From an uncultured Erysipelotrichaceae bacterium (GTDB taxonomy: Bacteria > Bacillota_I > Bacilli_A > RFN20 > CAG-826), in assembly GCA_902803375.1 (NCBI GenBank), contig CADCPN010000026.1:1-43878 (forward strand): a DNA stretch of 43,878 bases. The letters run 5' to 3'. The notes under the pieces are model-generated. The model was given only the letters and a program-made list of their open reading frames with translations. It searched no databases and was not told where the DNA came from. Below, piece after piece: positions 7,303 through 16,318 of the stretch. Within the stretch, counting starts at the first letter, position 1. The number at the start of each line of letters is the position of its first letter. The translations under genes were made by a program, and so were the position numbers.

Positions 7303-7596
7303 TCATGGGAAAGACGTCTTTAATGACGTCGTCTCAAAAGGAGGGACAATATGTTCATTTCGCTTAGTGCAATAAAACGCCGAGCTACAAAAGCATAACG
7401 ATATAAGGAAGATAACCAAGAGGGCCGTGGGAAAATAGGTTGTCCCATATGACAAAGACCCATCCGGTAAGCGGAGGGAGGTACAGAGTAAAAACAGCAC
7501 GGCAAAGGGAATGGCCAAGATGAGTCTGACTTTGCGGTCGTGGGAGACCAGCAAGATTAAGGCCGGTCTAAGCGTATAGTTCAAAGTGGGGAACAT
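7303..7596 (-). CDS. Hypothetical hydrophobic ORF, probably the end of a decayed membrane-protein gene
   Basis: A 97-codon reading frame with two hydrophobic segments (about residues 26-42 and 57-76). Its ATG has no Shine-Dalgarno sequence. Just upstream on the same strand (about 7600-7830) other frames also read as membrane segments: one as LFINVFLGG, then a shifted frame as AVISCGILLVLLFVNG through FMGITLWI before a TGA. This is the pattern of one multi-span membrane gene broken by at least two frameshifts and a stop. No family is recognised. An alternative is that this is non-coding sequence with chance hydrophobic frames. Confidence 0.25.
   Translation of the reverse strand: MFPTLNYTLRPALILLVSHDRKVRLILAIPFAVLFLLCTSLRLPDGSLSYGTTYFPTALLVIFLISLCFCSSAFYCTKRNEHIVPPFETTSLKTSFP
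7336..7398 (+). other. Tiny ORF with strong Shine-Dalgarno sequence
   Basis: AAAAGGAGGGACAAT precedes an ATG at 7351 that opens a 15-codon frame (MFISLSAIKRRATKA) ending in TAA. It could be a leader peptide or the stump of a lost gene, and it overlaps the hypothetical frame on the other strand. The 200 bp to its left (7080-7302) contains no gene. Confidence 0.2.
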
Positions 7597-7937
7597 GGCA
7601 AATCATCGAGGCACCGGTAAGATTCTCTCTTTCTCGAATGAGGTATTCTCAAATCCACAAAGTGATTCCCATGAACGCGGCGATTTTAAAAACAGTGATG
7701 TGACGTTTTCCCAAATTGCCGTTTACGAAAAGCAAAACAAGAAGGATACCGCAGGAGATAACCGCCTAGAAATACGTTGATAAACAGCTGCAGGAATATT
7801 CCGCATCCAATAAATCGGCATAATTTCGCAATATGCATTCGCACTCAACACGGGCGTTTTGTTCTATTTAGCGGCATGATCAGCGGCTATTTGTTTGAAA
7901 GCAAAAGAATCCGCAGCCAGCTTGGCTACGGCAATGC

Positions 7938-8963
7938 TTACCGAATAATCGGGGCGAATGCGGATAAGGCGGAGGAGACCGCTTCAGCAGTCTCGCCGCT
8001 TTCCGTCGGCAATCCTTTGATGGGGAGGATATGCAAAGCGAACAAGACGGTGACGGCGATAATCGGGATAAGGACGATGATCGTGTTGCGGATCATGCGG
8101 AATTTCACAATTCTCCATTTGCGGACGCTAAGCTCTTTGACCTTTGGGACCTCAAGGATGTTGAGAACGATGACCGAAGAGAAATAGATGAAGTAGAAAT
8201 TGATGAAGAAAAGCATGAAGGATAGGCCCATCATGATCCACTGGCCATTGGCCAAAGAATAGCCTACAACGCATAGCGGCGGCATAAGCGCGGTAGCAAT
8301 GGCGACGCCTGGAATGACATTGTTGTACTGGCCTTTGCGGGTCTGGCCGATGATGCCGGCAACGCCGCCTGCGACGGCGATAAGAACATCAAAGAGGCTT
8401 GGTTCGCAGCGGGCTAGGATCTGCTCAGTCGGGGCCTTCAAAGGGCTGATTAAGAAATAAAGCGTCGAAACGGCTATCGAAATTGCAATCTGGATCAAGA
8501 AGCCCTTCAAGCCATTCATAAGCTGAACCTTGTCATTCGTGGCCGTGCCGAAACTCATGATGAGGATACGACTCATAAGAGGCGAGATGAGCATGGCGCC
8601 AATGATGACAGCAACGGAATTGGTGTTCAAGCCGATGCTGGCGATGATGATCGCGCAGATCATAATGACCATGTTGGTGCCGGTGAAACGACCGCCAGAA
8701 AGGATTCTCTCCTTAATCTCCTCATGATTGGCGACGTCGTCGCGAATCGAGAAAACCTTGCGCAGGCGGAATAAGAAATGCTGCCATTTGGATTTGGAAC
8801 GCTCTTCCTTTGCCAAAATGATATGGTCGGCATCATCGATGTTGGTGTCGTCGGTGATGGCTTCGTCGCCGGTGAAGTTAAAGGCGCAAGAGGCGCCCTC
8901 TGCGCTGAAGGCTGGATCGTCTTCGATGGTATCTAGGAATATCTTCTCATTCTTATCGTCCAT
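7938..8963 (-). CDS. DUF389 family integral membrane protein
   Basis: A 341-aa DUF389 (TIGR00341/TIGR00271-type) membrane protein; the physiological function of the family is unsettled. A cytoplasmic acidic N-terminus (1-100) leads into the conserved first-helix region SIGLNTNSVAVIIGAMLISPLM (about 133-154), which is the DUF389 signature. More hydrophobic spans follow, including AGGVAGIIG and NNVIPGVAIATALMPPLCVVGY. The start is the ATG at 8963 (MDDKNEKIF), preceded by GAGG; an upstream in-frame ATG would add 28 basic residues not expected in the family. The gene stands alone, divergent from the lipoprotein gene. Confidence 0.8.
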   Translation of the reverse strand: MDDKNEKIFLDTIEDDPAFSAEGASCAFNFTGDEAITDDTNIDDADHIILAKEERSKSKWQHFLFRLRKVFSIRDDVANHEEIKERILSGGRFTGTNMVIMICAIIIASIGLNTNSVAVIIGAMLISPLMSRILIMSFGTATNDKVQLMNGLKGFLIQIAISIAVSTLYFLISPLKAPTEQILARCEPSLFDVLIAVAGGVAGIIGQTRKGQYNNVIPGVAIATALMPPLCVVGYSLANGQWIMMGLSFMLFFINFYFIYFSSVIVLNILEVPKVKELSVRKWRIVKFRMIRNTIIVLIPIIAVTVLFALHILPIKGLPTESGETAEAVSSALSAFAPIIR

Positions 8964-9111
8964 GCGTTTTTTCCTCGGAAATAAGATAATAAGCAGTCGC
9001 AATTCTCTCCACACTTTTCTTCTGCTTGAAGCAAATGCCTTTCTCAATTAGCGGAAAAACAAATCGCATTCCTAATTTTAACCAAGGCTTTGGAAAACGT
9101 CTTTTCCTATA

Positions 9112-9139
9112 TTCGCATCGATTCCCTTCGTAATACAAT
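9112..9139 (+). promoter_or_regulatory. Candidate promoter for the small lipoprotein gene
   Basis: TTCGCA (9112-9117) and TACAAT (9134-9139) are separated by 16 bp, 30 bp upstream of the lipoprotein ATG. The -35 match is weak. Confidence 0.4.
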
Positions 9140-9169
9140 TTGCGTTGATTATCGAAGGATGGTTTAACG

Positions 9170-9436
9170 ATGATCTTTAAGAAAAGGGCGAGGGCATTAC
9201 TGCTTCTTCCGCTACTAATGCTCAGCGGATGCAACCAGGAAATCGGCTTTGGCAACTACAGCTTCAGAGGCATCCATCTCTATGATGCGCCTAACGGAGT
9301 CTACGATTATGAAATCGCCTCTTGGCACGATGATGACGAGGGCTGCGAGGCAAAGCTCAAAGACGGCAACAGCATCTTCGTCTTTGAAGGCAAATACATG
9401 CTTTACGAAGACTACTGCCCTATCTGCAAAAAGTGA
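9170..9436 (+). CDS. Small secreted lipoprotein, function unknown
   Basis: An 88-aa precursor with a clear lipoprotein signal: basic KKRARA, a leucine-rich h-region and the lipobox LSGC (C21 would be lipidated). The mature part is acidic with several aromatic residues and ends in a CPIC motif (C84, C87). With C59 it could form a disulfide or bind a metal ion. GAAGGATGG lies about 8 nt before the ATG. A terminator follows within 10 nt, so it is a monocistronic unit. No homologous family is recognised. Confidence 0.75.
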   Translation: MIFKKRARALLLLPLLMLSGCNQEIGFGNYSFRGIHLYDAPNGVYDYEIASWHDDDEGCEAKLKDGNSIFVFEGKYMLYEDYCPICKK

Positions 9437-9470
9437 AAGAAAGCAGCCCCTTGTGAGGCTGCATTTTCTT
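9435..9470. terminator. Bidirectional terminator shared by the lipoprotein gene and tRNA-Arg
   Basis: GCAGCC (9443-9448), an 8-nt loop and GGCTGC (9457-9462) form the stem. T-rich tails follow on both strands (ATTTTCTT on +, TTTCTTTC on -), ending the lipoprotein gene from the left and tRNA-Arg from the right. Confidence 0.8.
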
Positions 9471-9474
9471 CATG

Positions 9475-9551
9475 TGGCGCGCTTAAGCCGATTCGAACGG
9501 CTGACCCCTTCCTTAGGAGGGAAGTGCTCTATCCAGCTGAGCTATAAGCGC
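9475..9551 (-). tRNA. tRNA-Arg (anticodon CCT)
   Basis: A 77-nt cloverleaf with encoded CCA. The acceptor stem GCGCTTA pairs with TAAGCGC, the D-arm is AGCTCAGCTGGATAGAGC-like, the anticodon stem is CTTCC/GGAAG with loop CTCCTAA, and the T-arm contains GTTCGAAT. It decodes AGG, a codon used often in this window. Confidence 0.95.
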
Positions 9552-9562
9552 AGGCGTGGACA

Positions 9563-9591
9563 ATTATAAGCAAGAAACGTCCCAAATTCCA
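9563..9591 (-). promoter_or_regulatory. Candidate promoter of tRNA-Arg
   Basis: TATAAT (9563-9568) lies 11 nt upstream of the tRNA 5' end. The -35 at 17-bp spacing (TGGAAT, 9586-9591) is weak. Confidence 0.5.
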
Positions 9592-9693
9592 TATCTTTAC
9601 TGCTCAAGGAAATTCATGTTACTTGACTGAGTGATTGCAACAGCTCGACCGCCCTGGCCCTCTTTTTCCTTCTTTTCCCTGTTTTTGGCTATT

Positions 9694-9893
9694 ATGTCCT
9701 TCCCCTCCGCCCCAGCGCAAAAAAGGGCAAAGAAAGAGAGAGGACTGAGGCACGAGTACAGGATCAATCTAGAGGCCGCCATCGCCAAGGGGCTCAAGGC
9801 TAGGGAGTACCTAGAAAACTGATAACCGAGATTCCGAAAAGCCCAAAGGAAGAGGAACTGGAAAAACTACTGCCTAGGTACATCAAACCCTAA
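9694..9893 (+). pseudogene. Probable frameshifted remnant of a small gene between two tRNA genes
   Basis: Frame one (ATG 9694 to TGA 9822, 42 codons) ends LEAAIAKGLKAREYLEN. An overlapping frame continues as ITEIPKSPKEEELEKLLPR and YIKP up to a TAA at 9893. Both halves are charged, helical and protein-like, so a single gene split by one frameshift near 9803-9822 is the simplest reading. No Shine-Dalgarno sequence precedes the ATG, and the codons are rich in AGG. The family is not recognised; a remnant left by an element inserted near the tRNA genes is possible. Nothing else is seen between 9552 and 9969. Confidence 0.3.
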
Positions 9894-9969
9894 TCCGATT
9901 CCATCCGAATTAGTTCGAACGGGATAAAATATGCGCTTACTTCTTTACGAATCCCATCGTTCTGACGTT

Positions 9970-9998
9970 AAAAAAGGCTCTAGGTTTTGCCTAAAGCC
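9970..9998 (-). terminator. Terminator downstream of tRNA-Pro
   Basis: On the minus strand GGCTTTAGG, a CAAAA loop and CCTAGAGCC form a stem with one internal mismatch, followed by TTTTTT. It closes the unit containing tRNA-Pro and possibly polC. Confidence 0.8.
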
Positions 9999-10009
9999 AT
10001 GACTACGAA

Positions 10010-10086
10010 TGGTCGGAACGATGGGATTCGAACCCATGACCTCCTGGTCCCGAACCAGGCGCACTACCAAACTGTGCTACGTCCCG
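10010..10086 (-). tRNA. tRNA-Pro (anticodon CGG)
   Basis: A 77-nt tRNA with encoded CCA. The acceptor is CGGGACG/CGTTCCG, the anticodon stem CCTGG/CCAGG with loop TTCGGGA, and the T-arm contains GGTTCGAATCC. The CGG anticodon reads CCG specifically. It lies 70 nt downstream of polC and may be cotranscribed with it. Confidence 0.95.
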
Positions 10087-10155
10087 AATTTTGCTCGCGA
10101 CTTGGTGCCGCGAGCGATAGTATATACTTCAATTAGGAAGAATTCAAATAGGGAA

Positions 10156-13100
10156 TTAGAAGAACTCGAATAGAGACATCTGATTGGTGTCACCAAGGTC
10201 ATCCAAAGAGCCCAAAGCCGCGAGATCATCGACGTTTGTTTTCGTCAGTTTCGTTCTGGCGAGAAGATCTTCTTTCGAAAGAAACTTCTTGCCGGATTCC
10301 CTAGCCTCGACAACAGTCGCGCCTGCGGCGACACCCAAGCCATCGATGACGGAGAACGGGGGGATAAGGGCCTTCTTCTCATGGTCAGGGGTAAACATCT
10401 TCGCCTGGGAGCGATAGAGGTCGATCTTCTCAAAGTGGTAGCCACGTTCAAGCATCTCAAGGGCGATGTAATCAGTCTTGAGGATGTTGTTCTCCTTTGG
10501 GGTCAGCGGATGGGCGCGGTCATTGAGCCTGGCCTCAAGGCGCTGAATCTCCGCCTTAACCGCATCTTCGCCTTCGATCATCGTCTTGATGTCCCAGTTG
10601 TCGCTGCGGATAGAGAAGAAGACAGCATAGAACTCAAGGGGATAATAGAGCTTAAAGTAGGCTACGCGCACAGCCATCATAACGTAGGCGGTAGCATGGC
10701 CACGTGGGAATAGATACTGAATCTTGCGGCAGGAGTTGATGTACCATTCAGGGACATGGGCTGCCCGCATCGCGGGGACATAAATCGCCTCTTTCGCCTT
10801 GAACTTGCCATGTCCGTGACGGACGTCCTCCATGATCTTGAAGGAGAGGGATTTATCCACGCCCTGGGAGATCAAATAGGTCATGATATCGTCACGGCAT
10901 CCGATGACGCCGTTAATGTCGGTGGTGCCGTTAAGAATCAACTCTTCAGCGTTGCCGCTCCAAACGTCGGTACCATGGCTCAAGCCAGAGATGATGAGGA
11001 GGTCGTTGAATGTCTTCGGCTTAGCCTCAGAAAGCATCTGTTGGGCTAGGCGTGTACCGAATTCCGGAAGCGCGGATGCGCCGGTGATGGAGTGGAGGAA
11101 GTTCTCGTGAAGATGAAGTTCGGCTGGGCTCGTGAATAGCGAGAGGACCTTCGGGTCATTCATCGGGATGTCTTCGATCTTCACGCCGGTGAGATCGCGG
11201 TAATAACGCATTGCCATCGGGTCGACGTGTCCGAGAATATCGAACTTAAGAAGTTCGTCGTGCATCGAGTGGTAATCATAGTGGGTGGTAAGCCATTCAG
11301 AGTGAAGGTCATCGGCCGGGTGCTGGACAGCGGTGAAGTCGGTGACAACGTTCTGCTTCGGAACGGTGACGATGCCGCCTGGATGCTGGCCGGTGGTGCG
11401 CTTAACGCCTTGGGCGCGCGAAGCAAGGCAAGCGATCCATTCGGCGTTGACGGTATCGGGGTTGATGCCGCGCTTCTCAAAATAGGAGCGGACGTAGCCG
11501 AATGCCGTCTTCTCGGCGACCGTTTCGATGGTGCCTGCACGGTAAACGGAGCGTTCGCCGAGCAAGATCTTGGTGTAGTTATGGGCCTTATGCTGAGATT
11601 CATCCTCGAAGTTAAGATCGATATCAGGAACCTTATCCGCGTCGAATCCTAGAAAGGTCTGGAACGGAATGTTCTGGCCATCACTCTTAAGCTTATGTCC
11701 GCAATGCGGGCACTTCTTTTCCGGAAGGTCGAAGCCAGACTTATATTTGAGCGCATCGCCCCATTCAAGGTAATGACACTCTGGGCAGATATAGAAAGGC
11801 GGAAGGGGGTTAACCTCGGTGATGTCGCCGCAGGTGGCCGCGAAGGAAGAGCCGACGGATCCACGGGAGCCGACGATGTAATGCTCCGGCTCCTCACCAG
11901 CCATCTTGATGAGCTTGTGGGCGATATAGTAGGTAACGGCATAGCCGTGGCCGATGATACCTTCTAGCTCAGTTTCAAGGCGGGCATGCATGTCTTCATA
12001 GACTTTCTTGACCGAGAGGTCCTCATTGCCGCCGAAGCGCTTTTTGAAGTTGGTTTCGCAAAGGTCGCGGAGCAAGGTCTCGGAGTTCGGCAGGTTCTCA
12101 GTCGGCGGATAGGTGCCAGAGAGAATAGGAACGACGTCGGTGCCGATCATGTCGGCGATCATGTTGGTGTTCTTGACGACGATTTCCTTGGCGTAATCCT
12201 TTGGCAACCAGGATTCGAAGGAATCCAGCATCTCGCGGGTGGAGCGGAAATGCTGGTCCGGGTTCTCGAACCAAGGCATCTTCTCACGCCTTCTGTTCCA
12301 AAGCGGGTGGGACCTGCCGCCGATTTGCTTTGCGCAGATATAGACGTCACGGAGGATTTTGTCCTCAGGGTTAACGTAGTGGACGTCGCCAGTCGCGACG
12401 ACGGGCTTGCCGGCGACTTTAGCCGCCTCGATGATATGCTTAAGGATCTCGATCAGCTGCTCGCGGGAGCGGATTTCTCCCATGTTGAGAAGGTTGGAAT
12501 AGCACTCTAGCGGCTGGATCTCGACGTAGTCGTAGAACTTAAGGGCCTCGGCGAGGGTTTCGGTGTCTTCGCTTTGGGCAAGTTCAAAGATCTCGCCGTT
12601 CTGGCAAGCGGTTCCGATGAGGAGATTCTCATGGTACTTCTCCAAAAGCGTGCGGGGCGTGCGCGGGATAATCGGGGCGCCAGAGAGGTAATCGACCTCA
12701 CTGGCGGTGACGATCTTATACATATCCTTCAAGCCCTGGGCGTTCTTGATGAGAACGGAGGTATGCTTGACGCGAAGGTGACCAACGAAGCTGTGGAAGA
12801 TATCAAATTGCTTCTGGTACTCCTCAGGCTTAGTTAGGCGAATAGACTCATCCGGTGGGTCGATATGAAGGTCTTGGAGATCGCGGTGGACGATGCCAGG
12901 CTTCATCTTCTCAAGGCGGATCAAAATCTCCTGCCAGCCATCGTTAAGACAGGTGGCGTCGTAAATAGCTTCGTGTGCTTCCTCTTCGTCATAAACGTTG
13001 AGGTTCAGTGCTTTGAGCATTGCGCCTTCGTTGTGGTAGGCACGTTCTGGGAACAGCCAGTGGGAGATAGGCAAAGTATCGATAACAGGGTTGGTTAGTT

Positions 13101-14847
13101 TCGGATAGCCATTGCGTTCAAGGGCGGCGTTGATGAAGCCAATATCGAAAGATGCGTTATGGGCAACGAGGATACACCCTTCGAACATTTTTAGAATCTT
13201 GGGAAGAACCTGCTCTTCGGTGGGCTGGCCTCTGACCATATCATCGGTGATGTGGTTGACGAGGCTAGAGCCTTCGGAGATCGGCATCTTCGGATCGATG
13301 TATTGGTTCCATCTTTCCAAGACCTGACCGTTTTGGACGACGAGGCCGCCGAATTCGACAAGTCGGTCAAATCTCGGGACTAGGCCCGTGGTTTCGGTAT
13401 CGAATACGCAGTACTTCGCATTGCGAAGCGGAGTATCGCTGGGGTTGATGATGTATTTTTGCTGAAGGTCGACCATGTAGAGCTCAGCGCCGTAGATCGG
13501 CTTTAGCCCGGTCTTCTTGGCCGCCTCCTGCAAAGAAGGGAGGCCCTGCAGAACGCCGTGGTCGGTGCAGGCTAGGGCAGTCATGCCCATGTTTTTGGCA
13601 ACGGCGGCATAGTCGCTCATCTCGCCGACGGAGTCCATGGCGGACATCTTGGTATGGCAGTGAAGCTCAACGCGCTTCTCCTCTTCGGGGTCGGTGCGAA
13701 GCTCTTTCTTGGGGAGGACATCGATATAGTGGCAGATGACGGTTTTGCCATGGGCGAACTTATCATCACCAACGGCACCGCGGATACGGACGCGGCCGCC
13801 GATTTTAAGACCAGCGACGGCATCGGCATTCATCGAGGCGCTTTCAAAGACGCGAACGGAAATCGCGTTGCCTTCATCGCCAACGCCGATGTTGTTCATC
13901 ATCTTTCCCTTTTTGGTCATGCGCGGATCGGCCTCAAAGATCTCGCCGACAAAGTCGACGTTGCCATCTTGCGGCAAATGGTAAAGCTCATCGATGCAGT
14001 TAAGGACCTGGTAGTCGCCGCGGCGATGCATTCTCGCATTCTCCTGGGCGATCTTCCAGAGTTCAAGGTTGCGCTGAGCCTCTGCCTTAAGCTCGCTCTC
14101 AGAATCTTCCTGGGCCTTCTTAACCTCTTCTTCAATGGCTTTGCGTCCGGCTTCGAGCATCGCTTCCTTGGACTTATAGTCCTCGGGGCTTAGGTCTTCT
14201 TCTATCGCTTCGCTAGCTTCGGCTTCTTTTTCGATGGGGGCGGAGTTCATAGGAGCGGGCTCCGCATCTATGGTAGCGGGAAGAGGCTCGTTGACGACGG
14301 GCTGATAGTCTGCAGGCTCTTCACTACTCAATGGCGGAATCTCAGGTTCTTCTATCGCAGGGGCGGAAACGGTAGTCGTTTTTGCTGCTTCCGCCTGCTT
14401 CTCCTCCACCCTTTCGACCATTGCGATCGGGTAGTTGATGAAAGAGAGCAACTTTCGGAACTCTCCGATGCGGGGAGAGTTGGTCGCCTTCTGTTCCTCA
14501 TCGCCATAGATGATGACCATAGTCGATTCATTTAAGGCAGAATAGGAAAATTTGGGGGCGGACATGTAATGGGCGAAGTACCAATCCGTGAACAGCGGAT
14601 CGAAGTTCTTCGCCGTAATCTCGATTTCGGGATAAGAGAACCGCATCGAGTAGGGGTAGCGGATCGTCGACATCGCGGAGACGTATTCATCAAGGAGAAG
14701 ATAATCCCATGGGGTCTTCTTCTCGATCATCATATTGACCTTGCCGGGGTTATAGGCGTCCATGGCGACGAGGGAGAAATCCATATCGAAACGCTCGATG
14801 TCGGGCAGGCCGATCGAGGTTAAGAACCGCATCATTTTCCTTTGCAT
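10156..14847 (-). CDS. polC: DNA polymerase III alpha subunit, Gram-positive type PolC
   Basis: Replicative DNA polymerase with built-in 3'-5' exonuclease, 1563 aa, slightly longer than the usual 1430-1450 aa. In order: an N-terminal domain (1-140); a Pro/Glu/Ala-rich linker (about 150-250) that accounts for the extra length; an OB fold (about 290-380); PHP part 1 (VELHCHTKMSAMD, about 393); a DnaQ-type exonuclease (FDTETTGL, about 482, to about 650); PHP part 2; a zinc site (CPEC ... CPHCGHK, about 1015-1050); the palm with PDIDLNF; and C-terminal fingers. AAAGGAG lies about 10 nt before the chosen ATG. It is last in the uppS-cdsA-dxr-rseP-polC run; proS, present between rseP and polC in Bacillus, is missing here. 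Confidence 0.97.
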   Translation of the reverse strand: MQRKMMRFLTSIGLPDIERFDMDFSLVAMDAYNPGKVNMMIEKKTPWDYLLLDEYVSAMSTIRYPYSMRFSYPEIEITAKNFDPLFTDWYFAHYMSAPKFSYSALNESTMVIIYGDEEQKATNSPRIGEFRKLLSFINYPIAMVERVEEKQAEAAKTTTVSAPAIEEPEIPPLSSEEPADYQPVVNEPLPATIDAEPAPMNSAPIEKEAEASEAIEEDLSPEDYKSKEAMLEAGRKAIEEEVKKAQEDSESELKAEAQRNLELWKIAQENARMHRRGDYQVLNCIDELYHLPQDGNVDFVGEIFEADPRMTKKGKMMNNIGVGDEGNAISVRVFESASMNADAVAGLKIGGRVRIRGAVGDDKFAHGKTVICHYIDVLPKKELRTDPEEEKRVELHCHTKMSAMDSVGEMSDYAAVAKNMGMTALACTDHGVLQGLPSLQEAAKKTGLKPIYGAELYMVDLQQKYIINPSDTPLRNAKYCVFDTETTGLVPRFDRLVEFGGLVVQNGQVLERWNQYIDPKMPISEGSSLVNHITDDMVRGQPTEEQVLPKILKMFEGCILVAHNASFDIGFINAALERNGYPKLTNPVIDTLPISHWLFPERAYHNEGAMLKALNLNVYDEEEAHEAIYDATCLNDGWQEILIRLEKMKPGIVHRDLQDLHIDPPDESIRLTKPEEYQKQFDIFHSFVGHLRVKHTSVLIKNAQGLKDMYKIVTASEVDYLSGAPIIPRTPRTLLEKYHENLLIGTACQNGEIFELAQSEDTETLAEALKFYDYVEIQPLECYSNLLNMGEIRSREQLIEILKHIIEAAKVAGKPVVATGDVHYVNPEDKILRDVYICAKQIGGRSHPLWNRRREKMPWFENPDQHFRSTREMLDSFESWLPKDYAKEIVVKNTNMIADMIGTDVVPILSGTYPPTENLPNSETLLRDLCETNFKKRFGGNEDLSVKKVYEDMHARLETELEGIIGHGYAVTYYIAHKLIKMAGEEPEHYIVGSRGSVGSSFAATCGDITEVNPLPPFYICPECHYLEWGDALKYKSGFDLPEKKCPHCGHKLKSDGQNIPFQTFLGFDADKVPDIDLNFEDESQHKAHNYTKILLGERSVYRAGTIETVAEKTAFGYVRSYFEKRGINPDTVNAEWIACLASRAQGVKRTTGQHPGGIVTVPKQNVVTDFTAVQHPADDLHSEWLTTHYDYHSMHDELLKFDILGHVDPMAMRYYRDLTGVKIEDIPMNDPKVLSLFTSPAELHLHENFLHSITGASALPEFGTRLAQQMLSEAKPKTFNDLLIISGLSHGTDVWSGNAEELILNGTTDINGVIGCRDDIMTYLISQGVDKSLSFKIMEDVRHGHGKFKAKEAIYVPAMRAAHVPEWYINSCRKIQYLFPRGHATAYVMMAVRVAYFKLYYPLEFYAVFFSIRSDNWDIKTMIEGEDAVKAEIQRLEARLNDRAHPLTPKENNILKTDYIALEMLERGYHFEKIDLYRSQAKMFTPDHEKKALIPPFSVIDGLGVAAGATVVEARESGKKFLSKEDLLARTKLTKTNVDDLAALGSLDDLGDTNQMSLFEFF

Positions 14848-14866
14848 ATTCGGTTTTCTCCTTTCT

Positions 14867-16318
14867 TTAGAACAGACCGATGATGTCTTTCACGGTCACG
14901 GCAATCATGAGGGCGAACAATAGGCCAAGGCCAACGAAGCTGATGACCGAGGCGACCTTCTCATTCATCTTCTTCCTGGTGATGGCCTCAAAGGCGACGC
15001 AGACAAGCTGCCAGCCATCGAGTCCCGGGAACGGGAGGAGGTTAAAGAAGCATAGGTTGATGGATAGCAAGCCTGCGAAATAGAAGATTCTCGCAGCTCC
15101 GCCGGCGGCGGTAAGCTTCGGCAAGGCGGCAGTCATGCCGACGACGCCGGAGACGTTCTTAAATCCTTCCGGGGTAAAGAGGCTTGCGAATCCCGAAACG
15201 ATGGCTCCGCAGGCAGAGGGGACGTCACTCGCCCACTTCTTCCAGGCTTTGTTCCAGCCAAGGAAAGATTTGATGGTGCGGATGGTGACGGCATCCGCTT
15301 CATCCGCGAACTGCCAAACTCCGTCTTTCGCGACGAAGGTGCATTCGACTTTCGCGGCTTTCTTATATTGGGCGAGATAACGCTCGCCGAAGTTCTCGGT
15401 GCTGCCATCGGCGGAAGAGAACGGCACAAGGCGGACGGTCATGGTCATGGCCGTGCCTTCTTTCGCGCCAGCCACATCCCAATATTCACCATTTTGAACC
15501 TGGGTATCGACCGGAGCGTATTCAATGCCAAGCTCCTTTAAGGGCTCAGCGTAGGCCTTAAGGGTTTCAAATCTAGTGTCTTCGACCTTCTCGGCAGGGT
15601 AAAGCAAGAAGGAGCCGGCGAGGCTATGGTCAGAGATCAAAGAGCTCGGATAATAGCAGGCGACATAACGGCCATCGAGGCCAGAGATCTTGACGTTATC
15701 AGAAAGAATGACGGAGGTAGCATAGGGGTTATCTTCATAGACCATCGCCGGGTAAGCGAGGACGAAGTCCTTTTCGGTATAGCCTTCTAGGCCTTCGGAT
15801 TCGATAAAAGACCTAAGGGATGCATTGGTTTTCTCCCCGAACTCACCATAAGCGAAGGTGGAGCTGACAACCGCAGAGTTCTCCTTATTGGCCAAAACGA
15901 CTCCGCCGTAGCCGTAATAGTATTGTGGGAAGGCGATGTCGCTGACGAAGATGAGGATAAGGCCCAAGATGAAGTTAAGGGTAACGCCAGCCGCCATGAT
16001 GATGGCTTGTTTCCACTTAGCCTGGCTTTTAAGCGAACGGGAGGGCTCTGGGGCTACGAATCCCTCAGGCACCGCCCCTTCTTCGCCATACATCGAGACG
16101 TATCCGCCAAAGGGGATGACGCCGATGCAGAAATAGGTCTCTCCGCCTCTGCGGCGGACCTTAACAAACTTATGGCCGAATCCAATGGAGTATTCAAAGC
16201 AGTAGACGTTGAAGGCCTTAGCCATCGCAAGGTGACCCGCCTCATGGATGGAGACGAGAACGCCTAGGATGACGATGATTTCGAGGATGGAGACTAAGAT
16301 GGTTAGAAATTGGCTCAT
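14867..16318 (-). CDS. rseP: RseP/RasP-type site-2 zinc metalloprotease
   Basis: Intramembrane protease that cleaves anti-sigma factors and signal-peptide remnants within the membrane. HEAGH (25-29), inside the first transmembrane helix, is the zinc-binding HExxH. Near the C-terminus NLLPFPGLDGWQL supplies the third ligand (Asp), though with Trp where most homologues have Gly-Arg or Gly-His. Several hydrophobic spans flank a long extracytoplasmic insert (about 140-370), which makes the protein (483 aa) longer than the typical 420 aa. Its ATG overlaps the end of dxr. Confidence 0.92.
   Translation of the reverse strand: MSQFLTILVSILEIIVILGVLVSIHEAGHLAMAKAFNVYCFEYSIGFGHKFVKVRRRGGETYFCIGVIPFGGYVSMYGEEGAVPEGFVAPEPSRSLKSQAKWKQAIIMAAGVTLNFILGLILIFVSDIAFPQYYYGYGGVVLANKENSAVVSSTFAYGEFGEKTNASLRSFIESEGLEGYTEKDFVLAYPAMVYEDNPYATSVILSDNVKISGLDGRYVACYYPSSLISDHSLAGSFLLYPAEKVEDTRFETLKAYAEPLKELGIEYAPVDTQVQNGEYWDVAGAKEGTAMTMTVRLVPFSSADGSTENFGERYLAQYKKAAKVECTFVAKDGVWQFADEADAVTIRTIKSFLGWNKAWKKWASDVPSACGAIVSGFASLFTPEGFKNVSGVVGMTAALPKLTAAGGAARIFYFAGLLSINLCFFNLLPFPGLDGWQLVCVAFEAITRKKMNEKVASVISFVGLGLLFALMIAVTVKDIIGLF

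Noticed and set aside
7777..8187. A 136-codon + strand frame overlapping the end of the DUF389 gene
   Set aside because: Most of it is antisense to the well-supported DUF389 coding sequence, and it has no ribosome site.
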